This document shows positions 15,924-23,561 of a stretch of 50,504 nucleotides of DNA, in pieces. The translations under genes and the position numbers were made by a program. Position 1 is the stretch's first letter. Every line of letters starts with the position of its first letter. The notes beneath the pieces are model-generated. The model was given only the letters and a program-made list of their open reading frames with translations. It made no database searches and was not told the origin of the DNA. Source of the stretch: Thiobacillus denitrificans DSM 12475 (GTDB lineage Bacteria; Pseudomonadota; Gammaproteobacteria; Burkholderiales; Thiobacillaceae); NCBI RefSeq assembly GCF_000376425.1, contig NZ_AQWL01000015.1:1-50504 (forward strand), given 5' to 3'.

Positions 15924-16997
15924 TCAATACAAATCCGCTTTCTCGAAGACGGGCTTCAGGCCCGTCATACAAACAGGCGAAGATCCTTCCATGGCCAATG
16001 CATTCGCCGTGAAGAGATGCGCGCCGCCGGCGTGCACGCACGCGGCAAGGTAGGGGCAGGCACGGCAGCTCCGGTTTCTCAGCATGGGTGCGACGGATAC
16101 TTCCTTTCCGCCAAGCGGGAATCGCATCGGGTCCATGTCGCCAAGCAAGGTGAACGCGCCTCGATGTACCCTCCCAACATGGTCGACGAAGACGAGGCTT
16201 TCACTGACGGCGTCAGCCATGTCCTGGAGGGTAGACAGGCCTCCACCTGATTCCGACGCCACCAAGGCGTTCTGCGCCCTGGAAACAAGGCTGCAATCGA
16301 GCCCAAGACGAACGCTTTCTTCATAAAAGTCGGCAAACCAGCGGCCGACCTGGTCGATCGCGTTCCATCCAGCCACGCCTTCATCCACGCCGCCGACCCA
16401 AGCCACGTTCACGGGGAAGTGCCAGCCGGCCATGCGGTGGGCAAACGCACTCGGTTCGGGCAGGGTATCTGCCGACAGGTTCACGACCGCGATGTCGCCG
16501 GGAGCTTCGCTATGCGGTGACCGGCGCTGTTCCATTGCTTCGAAGAAATCGCACAGGAGCCGCCAATAGCCTTCGGAACTGAGGGCCGGGTTGATGACCA
16601 CCACGAAGCGAGTCTCTAGGCCGCTTGTCTCTTCGACGCGCGCCTCGATCTCGTTGGCGCGTTCGATCTGGTCTTCCAGCCGTCCGACCAGCGAGGTGGA
16701 CACTTCTAGGATGCCTCGATCAAAAGTCAGCTCATCGCGCACACGGGAGGCGAGGAAGGCGATGTCATCGACTGAGTTCTCCCGAAGCGTCAGTGTGTTG
16801 CCCCGTCCGACCCCGATGGCCAGAAACTCGCTTCGGGGCAGAAGCCTCGCCGCGGCCGTTACGGCCGCACCAAGCTGTTTCTGGTTGAGAAACGGGACAT
16901 CCCGCTTTCGCTCCTCCTCGCTCAGAAGACATGCCCGGCACTTGCCGTGGCAGTTGCCGCAGTAGTCGAAGTTGAGGATCCGGCTTTCAGCCTGCAT
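15924..16997 (-). CDS. radical SAM protein 7 (group C, reduced SPASM-type C-terminus)
   Basis: About 357 residues from MQAESRILNFDYCGNC; the ATG overlaps the preceding gene's stop by 11 bases. The cluster motif is C16-HGK-C20-RA-C23, with another Cys at 13. A canonical GGE is absent (GVGRGNTLTL instead). The C-terminus has CRACPYLAAC and a later Cys in PVCM, giving CX2CX5C...C. It is the last gene of the leftward nine-gene operon and is close in type to proteins 6, 8 and 9. It is the most divergent member of the group, so activity is less certain than for the others. Confidence 0.78.
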   Translation of the reverse strand: MQAESRILNFDYCGNCHGKCRACLLSEEERKRDVPFLNQKQLGAAVTAAARLLPRSEFLAIGVGRGNTLTLRENSVDDIAFLASRVRDELTFDRGILEVSTSLVGRLEDQIERANEIEARVEETSGLETRFVVVINPALSSEGYWRLLCDFFEAMEQRRSPHSEAPGDIAVVNLSADTLPEPSAFAHRMAGWHFPVNVAWVGGVDEGVAGWNAIDQVGRWFADFYEESVRLGLDCSLVSRAQNALVASESGGGLSTLQDMADAVSESLVFVDHVGRVHRGAFTLLGDMDPMRFPLGGKEVSVAPMLRNRSCRACPYLAACVHAGGAHLFTANALAMEGSSPVCMTGLKPVFEKADLY

Positions 16998-17832
16998 GGA
17001 TGCCGTCCCAGTCGTTGTCCAAGGCATCCGTAAGGATGACATTGCGCACCGGCTCCTCGAACTCGAGGTCGTCGCGGGAAGGAGCCTCGATGGTCACGAA
17101 ACGTCCGGAGTCAAGCTCAACTGTCACGGCCCAGGCATTGGTCATGTGCCTACTGAAGGAGACGCGCGTTCCCCGGATTACCGGATGAAGGTCACAGATA
17201 AAGTAGGGATGGTCTGTCCCGCGCAAGCGGCATGATTGCCCGCAGGCAGTGAGGCCCTTGCCCGTCTCGATGTAGAACCGGAACTCCCCGTCCTTGCCAA
17301 GGAGGTCGTCGTCGTCAATGACAAACGAGAGATGGCTCGCCTCATCGGCTTCCTGGCTTGAAGACCGCGTGTCGAAGCGATAGTGACTGGCAGTCGGTGC
17401 CACCACATGTACCCGGCTCAGTTTGCCATCGCGCACCCGCAACGACATGCCACGCGAGGCCGTGCCGTCTGCATGGAAATGGAGCTTTGGAACCATCTCG
17501 ACGAGATCCCCGTTCCCGACCAGTCGCCCTTGGCCGTCGACATGAAGCAAGTCTTCATAGACGAAGTGCCCCAAGGCGTCCTCGATGGCAATGTGGTAAC
17601 ACGTATCGGCGCGGTCGAGTATGTTCACCTTCAAGGGAAGACGGAGCCATGGCCGCCTCCTGCCGAACTCACGGATTTCATGATCGGCGTAGGCATAGCG
17701 GTCGAGACCGTCATGGACCCCGAATTCCTCCGAGAGGAAGTGGGCGGCACTCGCGGCGTCGCCCGCCTGCACGGACTCGATGAATCCGCAGATCGAATCA
17801 GAGGCGTCCATGGAAGACATGCTTGTGCTCAT
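16987..17832 (-). CDS. unknown protein, about 281 aa, leftward radical-SAM operon
   Basis: Soluble, acidic protein with no recognised family. The N-terminal part (DSICGFIESVQAGDAASAAH) is helical; the rest is beta-rich, ending ...NDWDGIHAG. Cysteines occur at ADTCYH, ACGQSCR and FICD. A C-terminal stretch, ELDSGRFVTIEAPSRDD, faintly resembles MHDGSRHAMAIEAPCDF in the next gene upstream, so the two may be related. In-frame ATGs at 17832, 17820 and 17811 are all possible starts and none has a strong ribosome-binding site; the gene overlaps its upstream neighbour in every case. Context suggests a partner of the radical-SAM enzymes. Confidence 0.65.
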   Translation of the reverse strand: MSTSMSSMDASDSICGFIESVQAGDAASAAHFLSEEFGVHDGLDRYAYADHEIREFGRRRPWLRLPLKVNILDRADTCYHIAIEDALGHFVYEDLLHVDGQGRLVGNGDLVEMVPKLHFHADGTASRGMSLRVRDGKLSRVHVVAPTASHYRFDTRSSSQEADEASHLSFVIDDDDLLGKDGEFRFYIETGKGLTACGQSCRLRGTDHPYFICDLHPVIRGTRVSFSRHMTNAWAVTVELDSGRFVTIEAPSRDDLEFEEPVRNVILTDALDNDWDGIHAG

Positions 17833-18418
17833 AGTCGTGGCCGGTCGGCATCCGGGCGTTGATGGAGACCCCAAAGTAGGCAAGTGCAGGATCGAGCTCA
17901 TAGGCAATCAGGTGCCGGCCAGCCGGGTACACTGTCCGCTTCTCCACAAAGCGGAAGCCGACCATTCGTTGCTCCACCACCTCGATATCCTGGTGCGACA
18001 GAGTCCACAGCAGCTGACTGCCATCCGATCTTGGCATGGCTGAACTCGTAAGCGGGGTATCCTGAAAGACCGAGAAGTCGCATGGTGCTTCAATGGCCAT
18101 CGCGTGGCGGCTCCCGTCGTGCATCTCGATCATGACCTCCCGGTCTTTGCCGGAAAGGTCATATAGGCCGATTTCAACGAAGTGACGGTCATTGTCTCGA
18201 ACGATGTAGAGCGGGTCGCGGTGGCTGCCAACGATCTCGACCAGGCGGGCAGTGTGGTCAATGGTCGCCGTTGAATTGCCGCATCGCACCGATTTAATCC
18301 TACGAAGGTCATGCGCTTTTCCAAAAACTGTCAGCAGACCGATGTCATGAGTCACGCGCTCGCCTACATCATGGAAGAAGGCGATGCTCCGGTGAGCCTT
18401 CAGGTCGCACTCAAACAA
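17798..18418 (-). CDS. unknown protein, 206 aa, TTG start, leftward radical-SAM operon
   Basis: The open frame runs far upstream, but that part overlaps radical SAM protein 8. The start I choose is a TTG at 18418, exactly six bases after AGGAGG, which overlaps the end of protein 8 by eight bases. The protein would begin with FECDLKAHRSIAFF. It is beta-rich, with IEMHDGSRHAMAIEAP in the middle, and has no membrane segment. No family recognised. It sits between radical SAM proteins 8 and 7, paired with the 281-residue protein downstream, as the unknown pair at 9151/9822 sits beside protein 6. Confidence 0.65.
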   Translation of the reverse strand: MFECDLKAHRSIAFFHDVGERVTHDIGLLTVFGKAHDLRRIKSVRCGNSTATIDHTARLVEIVGSHRDPLYIVRDNDRHFVEIGLYDLSGKDREVMIEMHDGSRHAMAIEAPCDFSVFQDTPLTSSAMPRSDGSQLLWTLSHQDIEVVEQRMVGFRFVEKRTVYPAGRHLIAYELDPALAYFGVSINARMPTGHDYEHKHVFHGRL

Positions 18419-19484
18419 CTGCGGCCTCCTCGTTCGTGAAAGCGCGCGGCCCGTAGCAGGTGCCGTGCTTGGAGTCATGGCCGGAGTAGAGCTTGTTGGC
18501 GATGCCGACGCCATGGAAGGAGCAAACTTCGTAGTGCTCGCAGGTGCCACAGCCGTAGGTGTCGTGCCGAAGCCAGCCGGCGTTGCGAGCCTGTAGTGAC
18601 AGCAGGCGCGGTGCGCGCGGCAGGCCTTCCAGCGCATCGTCGCAGAGGTTGCCCACGGGAGCCATGCCGTTGCGCCCGTCAAGAATGAGGTCTCCGAATG
18701 GCGTGAAGATCGTGGCGTAAAGGTCGAGTCCCCGACCGATATGGAAAGCCTGGCCAACGAATGAGGCGTAGTCCCCATGGGCACAGGTCAGGCGCTTCAT
18801 CTCCCGCCTATAGTGGGCTTCATGCCATGGACGGGTGGCATAGAATTCACGGGCGTACCGGATGGCCTCGTTCACGTCGAACTGGTACTGGCGCCGGAGC
18901 AGGTTGACCTGTGTTGGCGTGAAGACGATCGAGACCGGGTGGTCGCCGATGACTGACTCCAGCTGTGCAGCCAGTTCTTCGGGCACCATGCGGTTGATCA
19001 TGACCTCCGACAAAAGCACTTGCACATGGTTGTGGCCATTGCTCGCCAAGGCTGATTGAACCCGCAGTGCATAGGGTTCCTTGGCCGTCAGCCGGAACGG
19101 GTCAATCGTCATGTCCAGCACCACGTCGCCGTGGCCAAGAATCATCTGAACGCTCTCGGCATAATGTTCGTCCAGCCCTTCGCTTGCCAGGGTGAGCGTG
19201 ACTCCGATGGGCAGTTCATTTCTGGCGCAAGCATCGAGGTAGCCCTTCAGCATCGCATGGGGCATCAACGGCATGTCGCCGTACACCAGCACCGGACGGA
19301 ACACCATGCCATGTTGGTTTCCGTGGCGTGCCAGGTGTTTCATTGCCGTCTCAAACTCACCCAGACCGACCACAGCCTCGCCATGGCGACGTTCCTCCAG
19401 CGACAGAGTGCAGCCGGTGCACGACCCCGCGCACTGGTTCATCACTTCGACTGTGACGTCCCAGGCTTTAGAACCCGAGTTCAC
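18411..19484 (-). CDS. radical SAM protein 8 (group C, reduced SPASM-type C-terminus)
   Basis: 357 residues with a GTG start preceded by GGAGGG five bases away; it overlaps the end of protein 9 by 17 bases. The cluster motif is C18-AGS-C22-TG-C25, nearly the same as CPGSCAGC in protein 6. In place of GGE it has VLVYGDMPLMP. The C-terminus has CGTCEHYEVC and a later Cys in GTCYG. The ...SLEERRHGE stretch after the cluster matches LTKDERLSHG in protein 6 and LSEEERKRD in protein 7. A radical-SAM fold is well supported; the substrate is unknown. Confidence 0.83.
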   Translation of the reverse strand: MNSGSKAWDVTVEVMNQCAGSCTGCTLSLEERRHGEAVVGLGEFETAMKHLARHGNQHGMVFRPVLVYGDMPLMPHAMLKGYLDACARNELPIGVTLTLASEGLDEHYAESVQMILGHGDVVLDMTIDPFRLTAKEPYALRVQSALASNGHNHVQVLLSEVMINRMVPEELAAQLESVIGDHPVSIVFTPTQVNLLRRQYQFDVNEAIRYAREFYATRPWHEAHYRREMKRLTCAHGDYASFVGQAFHIGRGLDLYATIFTPFGDLILDGRNGMAPVGNLCDDALEGLPRAPRLLSLQARNAGWLRHDTYGCGTCEHYEVCSFHGVGIANKLYSGHDSKHGTCYGPRAFTNEEAAVV

Positions 19485-20769
19485 GGAATCCCTCCACCAT
19501 GTTGTTCAGGAACGAGAGGTCGCGCTGGTACTCGCGGATGACCGGCAGATAGCCGTAGCAATGTTCGCCGTCGTCCTTGTGAAAGCGCCTGAATAACGGC
19601 ACGGCATGGGAGGCGCAGAAGGACTTGTAGCGACATGGCGCGCACTTCCGGTTCGTCAGGAGCTCACGGATGACTTCGTTGAGCATCCGATCGAGCGCGC
19701 CGCCATTTTCCGTGGCCATGTCGATGATGCTGTTCTGTCTGAGGTTGCCCAAGGGGGGGTAGCCAAAGTTTGAATCGAGGACATGCTGGCCCATGCTTTC
19801 CGACCAGACGAAGACGTCGAGGTTGTGGTCGATGTAGAGGCTGGTCAGGAAGATGTCGCGGGTTTTCTCTCGTACCGACTTGACAAGGAACGGGTCTGGT
19901 TCGCGCAACCTTGCTGGATCAACGTAGCCATCTTCTCCAACGGCCTCAATCTCCCGGTATTCATCCAGCAGGGTCACGGCATACTCGCCGAGCGGAATGG
20001 GGTGGATGTCGTGGCCACGGGCAACGATGCCTTTGGCGAGAACGGCGAGCCATTCAGCTTCCTCGTCCACGGTGGCCATCTGGGTCTTGTTGAAGTTGCG
20101 GGTGCGCGAGGGCGAATAGCGGCCGAACTGGATTTGTGCGCCGATGTCGCCAAAGATCGACACGCACTCGTCGAGAAAACGCTCGGCCGGATAGTCACGG
20201 ATCAGGCGCTTGGTCAGGAGCAGTTCGGGATAGCCGTTCAGTCCATTTTCTCGCATTGCCAACACCGCATCACGGATGGCCTCTGGCGAATCCGCGAAGG
20301 GGTCGTAGATGATTTCGAGGAAGACGCTGCCGCCGAGAATGGACTTCATGGTGGCGAACTTCTCGATCTCCTCATTGGTGGGGGGCGCCACCGAAAACAC
20401 CCGGTAGTCGGTATGCAGCATGCCGCCGAGGGCAATAAGCTCGTCGACTGGCAGCTCGGCGTGGTTACCGAAGCGGAAGGTATAGCTGTGGTGCTGCACC
20501 TGATAGCCGTTCCGGCCGAAATAGCCGCCTTCCTTGTAGTTGAGCGTCTTTTGAACCCAGTCGCTGTATTCGAGCACCCGACGGTTGATGAGCTGAAGGT
20601 CATCCCCTTTCAAGATCGGCTCGAACCGCGCGTGGTTCTTGAAGTGCTTGTCCACGATGCAGCCGGGGCAGCCGCGCGCGCACCCGTCGTAGCTGTGCAC
20701 GGCGATCTGCAGGTCGTCCATGACGCCGAGGGTACTGCCGGTACGGTCAATGATGCTTGAGTGCTTCAT
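19468..20769 (-). CDS. radical SAM protein 9 (group C, reduced SPASM-type C-terminus)
   Basis: 433 residues, the longest of the set. The cluster motif is C30-ARG-C34-PG-C37. The GGE position reads FRFGNHAELPVDEL. The C-terminus has CAPCRYKSFC and a final Cys in EHCYG, the same CX2CX5C...C pattern as its relatives. A second in-frame ATG at residue 17 (MDDLQIAVHS) is an alternative start. It begins four bases after the end of protein 10. Likely part of the same peptide-modification complex. Confidence 0.82.
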   Translation of the reverse strand: MKHSSIIDRTGSTLGVMDDLQIAVHSYDGCARGCPGCIVDKHFKNHARFEPILKGDDLQLINRRVLEYSDWVQKTLNYKEGGYFGRNGYQVQHHSYTFRFGNHAELPVDELIALGGMLHTDYRVFSVAPPTNEEIEKFATMKSILGGSVFLEIIYDPFADSPEAIRDAVLAMRENGLNGYPELLLTKRLIRDYPAERFLDECVSIFGDIGAQIQFGRYSPSRTRNFNKTQMATVDEEAEWLAVLAKGIVARGHDIHPIPLGEYAVTLLDEYREIEAVGEDGYVDPARLREPDPFLVKSVREKTRDIFLTSLYIDHNLDVFVWSESMGQHVLDSNFGYPPLGNLRQNSIIDMATENGGALDRMLNEVIRELLTNRKCAPCRYKSFCASHAVPLFRRFHKDDGEHCYGYLPVIREYQRDLSFLNNMVEGFRELGF

Positions 20770-20773
20770 TTAC

Positions 20774-21901
20774 TCAATAGAGCCTGGATTGGTTGAGGAC
20801 GTCGCCGGGAAGCCGATCGCGTTCGGCTTGGAGCCATTCGACGTAGCCTTTGGCCCCGAAACAGTCATCACCATTGCGGTTCTCCTTCCAGAACTCCATC
20901 AGGCAGTGGCCGCCGTGTTCGCAGCCGCCGCAGTCGGCATTGCCGTTCCGAAGCACCTGTTTTCTCAGGTAGGCGCGGCGCGCAGGCGAGGAAAGCACAT
21001 CGGCAAAGTCCTGGCTCAGGATGTTCCCAAACGGCTGCATGAATTCCTGGCACCCGTTCCGGTAGTCTGGGAGCACGAAGTCGCCATTGGGCAGCAGGAA
21101 CAGGGTCTGCCCGGCAATATTGGCGAGGCCGCCCTTGGCCTGCTGTGCCAGGATGAACCGCATCTGACCGATCTCCGGCGGGTTGGCACCGGTCGCTCTC
21201 AGCTTCAGCCAATGCCGGGTCAGCCTGGACATGAATTCGGAATACGCCCGCATCGTCGGGGCAAAGCGCGTATAGGCGCCACTGTCGTTCTGCTCGTTCC
21301 ACATAAACGGAAGCCAGCTGGTTTCGGCGACGCCATGGTCGGTCAGGTAATCGAGGACTTGTTCCGGCCCAAACTCCAGAATTTCACGGTTCACAACGCT
21401 GATGGTGGACACCCTGAGACCGTCCAGACGCGCCCCCCGCACCGACCGTTCCCAGTGGCGGACGTAGCCAGCGCCCCGCATCGTCCAATCGAATGAAGTC
21501 TGGATCTCGCCGCCGCAGTGCTTGTGGAAAAGCGCATGCCATGATGGATCGACATTGATTAGCGAGGACAGGACCGTATGCTTGACGGTATATCCGTCAC
21601 GCGCTGGGAAGGCGTCTCCGATGGTCACAACGGCGCTCTCGAAGTATTCCTGCCCCATCTCGGTTGGCTCACCGCCATACCAGTAGCAGACGATGGTCTT
21701 CTGCTTCAGGCCGCGCATCCGGTAATAGTCGGCTACCTTGCCGCAGGCCCTGCCAAGGTTCTCGACCGAAAGAATGTCCTTCGAGCGCCTCTGTTCCTTG
21801 GAAAGGTAGCAGTGTGGGCAATTCAGGGAGCAGCGCAGGCTCGGCATCATCGTGAATACGAAGTACCCGCTCTCGATGCTGAAGGATTCCAGGTTCATCA
21901 T
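20774..21901 (-). CDS. radical SAM protein 10 (group B barrel, reduced SPASM-type C-terminus)
   Basis: 375 residues. The cluster motif is C24-SLN-C28-PH-C31 and the GGE motif is in CYWYGGEPTEM. The barrel matches proteins 3-5 (VLSSLINVDPSWHALFHKH; IQTSFDW). The SPASM part has lost cysteines: the first pair is absent around LLPNGDFVLPDYRNG, leaving CGGCEHGGHC and DDCFG. It therefore looks like a group B enzyme reduced to one auxiliary cluster. The start overlaps the HAD-gene stop by ATGA. Confidence 0.85.
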   Translation of the reverse strand: MMNLESFSIESGYFVFTMMPSLRCSLNCPHCYLSKEQRRSKDILSVENLGRACGKVADYYRMRGLKQKTIVCYWYGGEPTEMGQEYFESAVVTIGDAFPARDGYTVKHTVLSSLINVDPSWHALFHKHCGGEIQTSFDWTMRGAGYVRHWERSVRGARLDGLRVSTISVVNREILEFGPEQVLDYLTDHGVAETSWLPFMWNEQNDSGAYTRFAPTMRAYSEFMSRLTRHWLKLRATGANPPEIGQMRFILAQQAKGGLANIAGQTLFLLPNGDFVLPDYRNGCQEFMQPFGNILSQDFADVLSSPARRAYLRKQVLRNGNADCGGCEHGGHCLMEFWKENRNGDDCFGAKGYVEWLQAERDRLPGDVLNQSRLY

Positions 21902-22419
21902 TTGCGCATCAAGAGCATGTCCAGTTCTAGCAGCGTCTGCTCGGTGAGCCCCTCAAAGTAATCGGTCATGACGAGATGGCTCGCGCCTGTGGTGGGGAAC
22001 TCGTATGCCAAGTCATCCACGGCCACCCATTGCTCGATGTGGTAGCTTTCCACACAGGCAAGAATCTCGTCTTCCCTGAGCGCGCCAAGCACGCGCGGTG
22101 TGGTGCCGAGTACCCGTGGTTGCAGGTCGGGCGAAAAGAAGCCCCGCAGCTCATCAATACTCCATGTCTCGCGCCAGCTCGAGACAATGACGATTTCGAC
22201 ATCACGATGCTTTCTCAGCCACTCTTCGAGCAGTGGCAGCTTGCTGAACGTTCCTGTCTGGGCTCGATGCAACACCCCGTCGATGTCCAGCATCAGGACG
22301 GGGCCTTGTGGTGCACGCTGGAGTTCGCCATGGATCGTAACGGGCGATTTGTCCTGTGTGTTTTCGGGTGTGTCCTTGCCCGCGAAGAAAGCGGAAAACA
22401 GGTCAGTCAGCAGCGTCAT
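21898..22419 (-). CDS. HAD-fold hydrolase-like protein
   Basis: 173 residues. After a helical N-terminus, MLDIDGVLHR (about 43-52) gives the DxDGV nucleophile motif, IVSSWRETW supplies the Ser of motif II, and VAVDDLAYEF is a motif IV-like acidic site. This layout fits the compact HAD domain also found attached to RNA-repair proteins. A phosphatase is expected but the substrate is unknown. ATGA overlaps on both sides place it inside the leftward radical-SAM operon between proteins 11 and 10; such an enzyme is not a usual partner of radical-SAM peptide maturases. Confidence 0.8.
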   Translation of the reverse strand: MTLLTDLFSAFFAGKDTPENTQDKSPVTIHGELQRAPQGPVLMLDIDGVLHRAQTGTFSKLPLLEEWLRKHRDVEIVIVSSWRETWSIDELRGFFSPDLQPRVLGTTPRVLGALREDEILACVESYHIEQWVAVDDLAYEFPTTGASHLVMTDYFEGLTEQTLLELDMLLMRK

Positions 22420-23561
22420 ATTCCGCCCTCCATGCCGACGAGTCCCTCCGACCAGGCGCGGACATTGGCAGGGCCGTGCCGAGCGATCGCGTCATCGATG
22501 GCCGAGAAACATGACTGCCACGTACCGCAGAGCGGGGTCTTGCCGTCGATTTGACCGGAATGTTGAATGGCCTCCATCGTGCAGCCACCACGACAGGAAA
22601 CCCGCCATTGGCAGGCTTGGCAATCGGGATGAAGGTTGCCATATCGCTTTGCAATTCCTTGATGCATGCCCCAGTCGAACTCCCGGGCGAGCGCATTCCC
22701 GAGCGGCAGGAGGCCGGCATCCGCCATGTCGAGACAAACGTACAGGGAGCCGTCGGGATCAAGATTGAGGGATTCGTGCGCGCAGTTGTCGCTGAACGGG
22801 CATCCCGAGCTCTGGGTCCCGGTTCCACCGTCAACCTCGGCCAACCGCAGCAGCAAGAGCTGCATGAATGGATCCACCGATATCCGGCTGTTCATCAGCC
22901 AGGACGAACAGGCCTTCCCGAAGCTTTCGGCCATCGCGCCAGGTTCGGCGGGGGAAATTGGGCTTCCCCCATGGAAAACAGGACGCAGGCGCATCGGACG
23001 GCCAGCTTCTTCGCTTATTGCGATCTCGCTGCTGAGGTAGGGGAGGGAGTCCCGGTCCACCACCACGATCGCTGCCGGATTGAAGCTCCGGCGCTTCAGG
23101 CTGTCGAGCGAGATGCGAATCGTTTTGCGGTAGAGCTCTGCGCTGCCGTTCAGGGTTCGCTTATTGCCGAACGAATCAATGGAGGTGCTGATTCGCTTGC
23201 CGAACAGAGCCTGCAGGTTTGAAATGCGATCAGGCGGCCCGACAAGGTTGGACTGGGTTCCGTCCACAACGTGGCTGAAATAACCGGAAAAGACCTCTCG
23301 TCCAACGGTGACGATCTCGCGCAGTTGGCGTTTCGGGATCGTCAGGATTTCCCCGCCGATGTACTGGATGTGGATTTGGCCATTGCGGTGAATGCCGCCG
23401 AAGCTTGGGTTTTCCAGCAGTTCAAGAATGTATTTTGCGGACCGCCTGTATTCGCTCGCCGTCATGTATCCCTTGTGGTCAGACCGCGACGAGCAATACG
23501 CGCAATCCGCGTTGCACCGCCGGGTCAGACGCACATGGAGGGTGAACGAGGGACGCACCAT
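22416..23561 (-). CDS. radical SAM/SPASM protein 11 (group B, full SPASM)
   Basis: 381 residues. The cluster motif is C16-NAD-C20-AY-C23, the same CNADCAYC as protein 3, and ISTSIDSFGNKRTLNGSAE matches the barrel of protein 3. The GGE is in YIGGEILTI. The C-terminal part has CPFSDNC and DPDGSLYVC, CQACQWRVSCRGGC and PLCGTW, a full SPASM set plus an extra Cys pair. It shares one base (TGATG) with the end of protein 12 and overlaps the HAD gene by ATGA. Confidence 0.88.
   Translation of the reverse strand: MVRPSFTLHVRLTRRCNADCAYCSSRSDHKGYMTASEYRRSAKYILELLENPSFGGIHRNGQIHIQYIGGEILTIPKRQLREIVTVGREVFSGYFSHVVDGTQSNLVGPPDRISNLQALFGKRISTSIDSFGNKRTLNGSAELYRKTIRISLDSLKRRSFNPAAIVVVDRDSLPYLSSEIAISEEAGRPMRLRPVFHGGSPISPAEPGAMAESFGKACSSWLMNSRISVDPFMQLLLLRLAEVDGGTGTQSSGCPFSDNCAHESLNLDPDGSLYVCLDMADAGLLPLGNALAREFDWGMHQGIAKRYGNLHPDCQACQWRVSCRGGCTMEAIQHSGQIDGKTPLCGTWQSCFSAIDDAIARHGPANVRAWSEGLVGMEGGI

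Noticed and set aside
19783-20760. Long rightward open frame
   Set aside because: Antisense to radical SAM protein 9, which has clear cluster motifs; GC-rich antisense frames stay open by chance.
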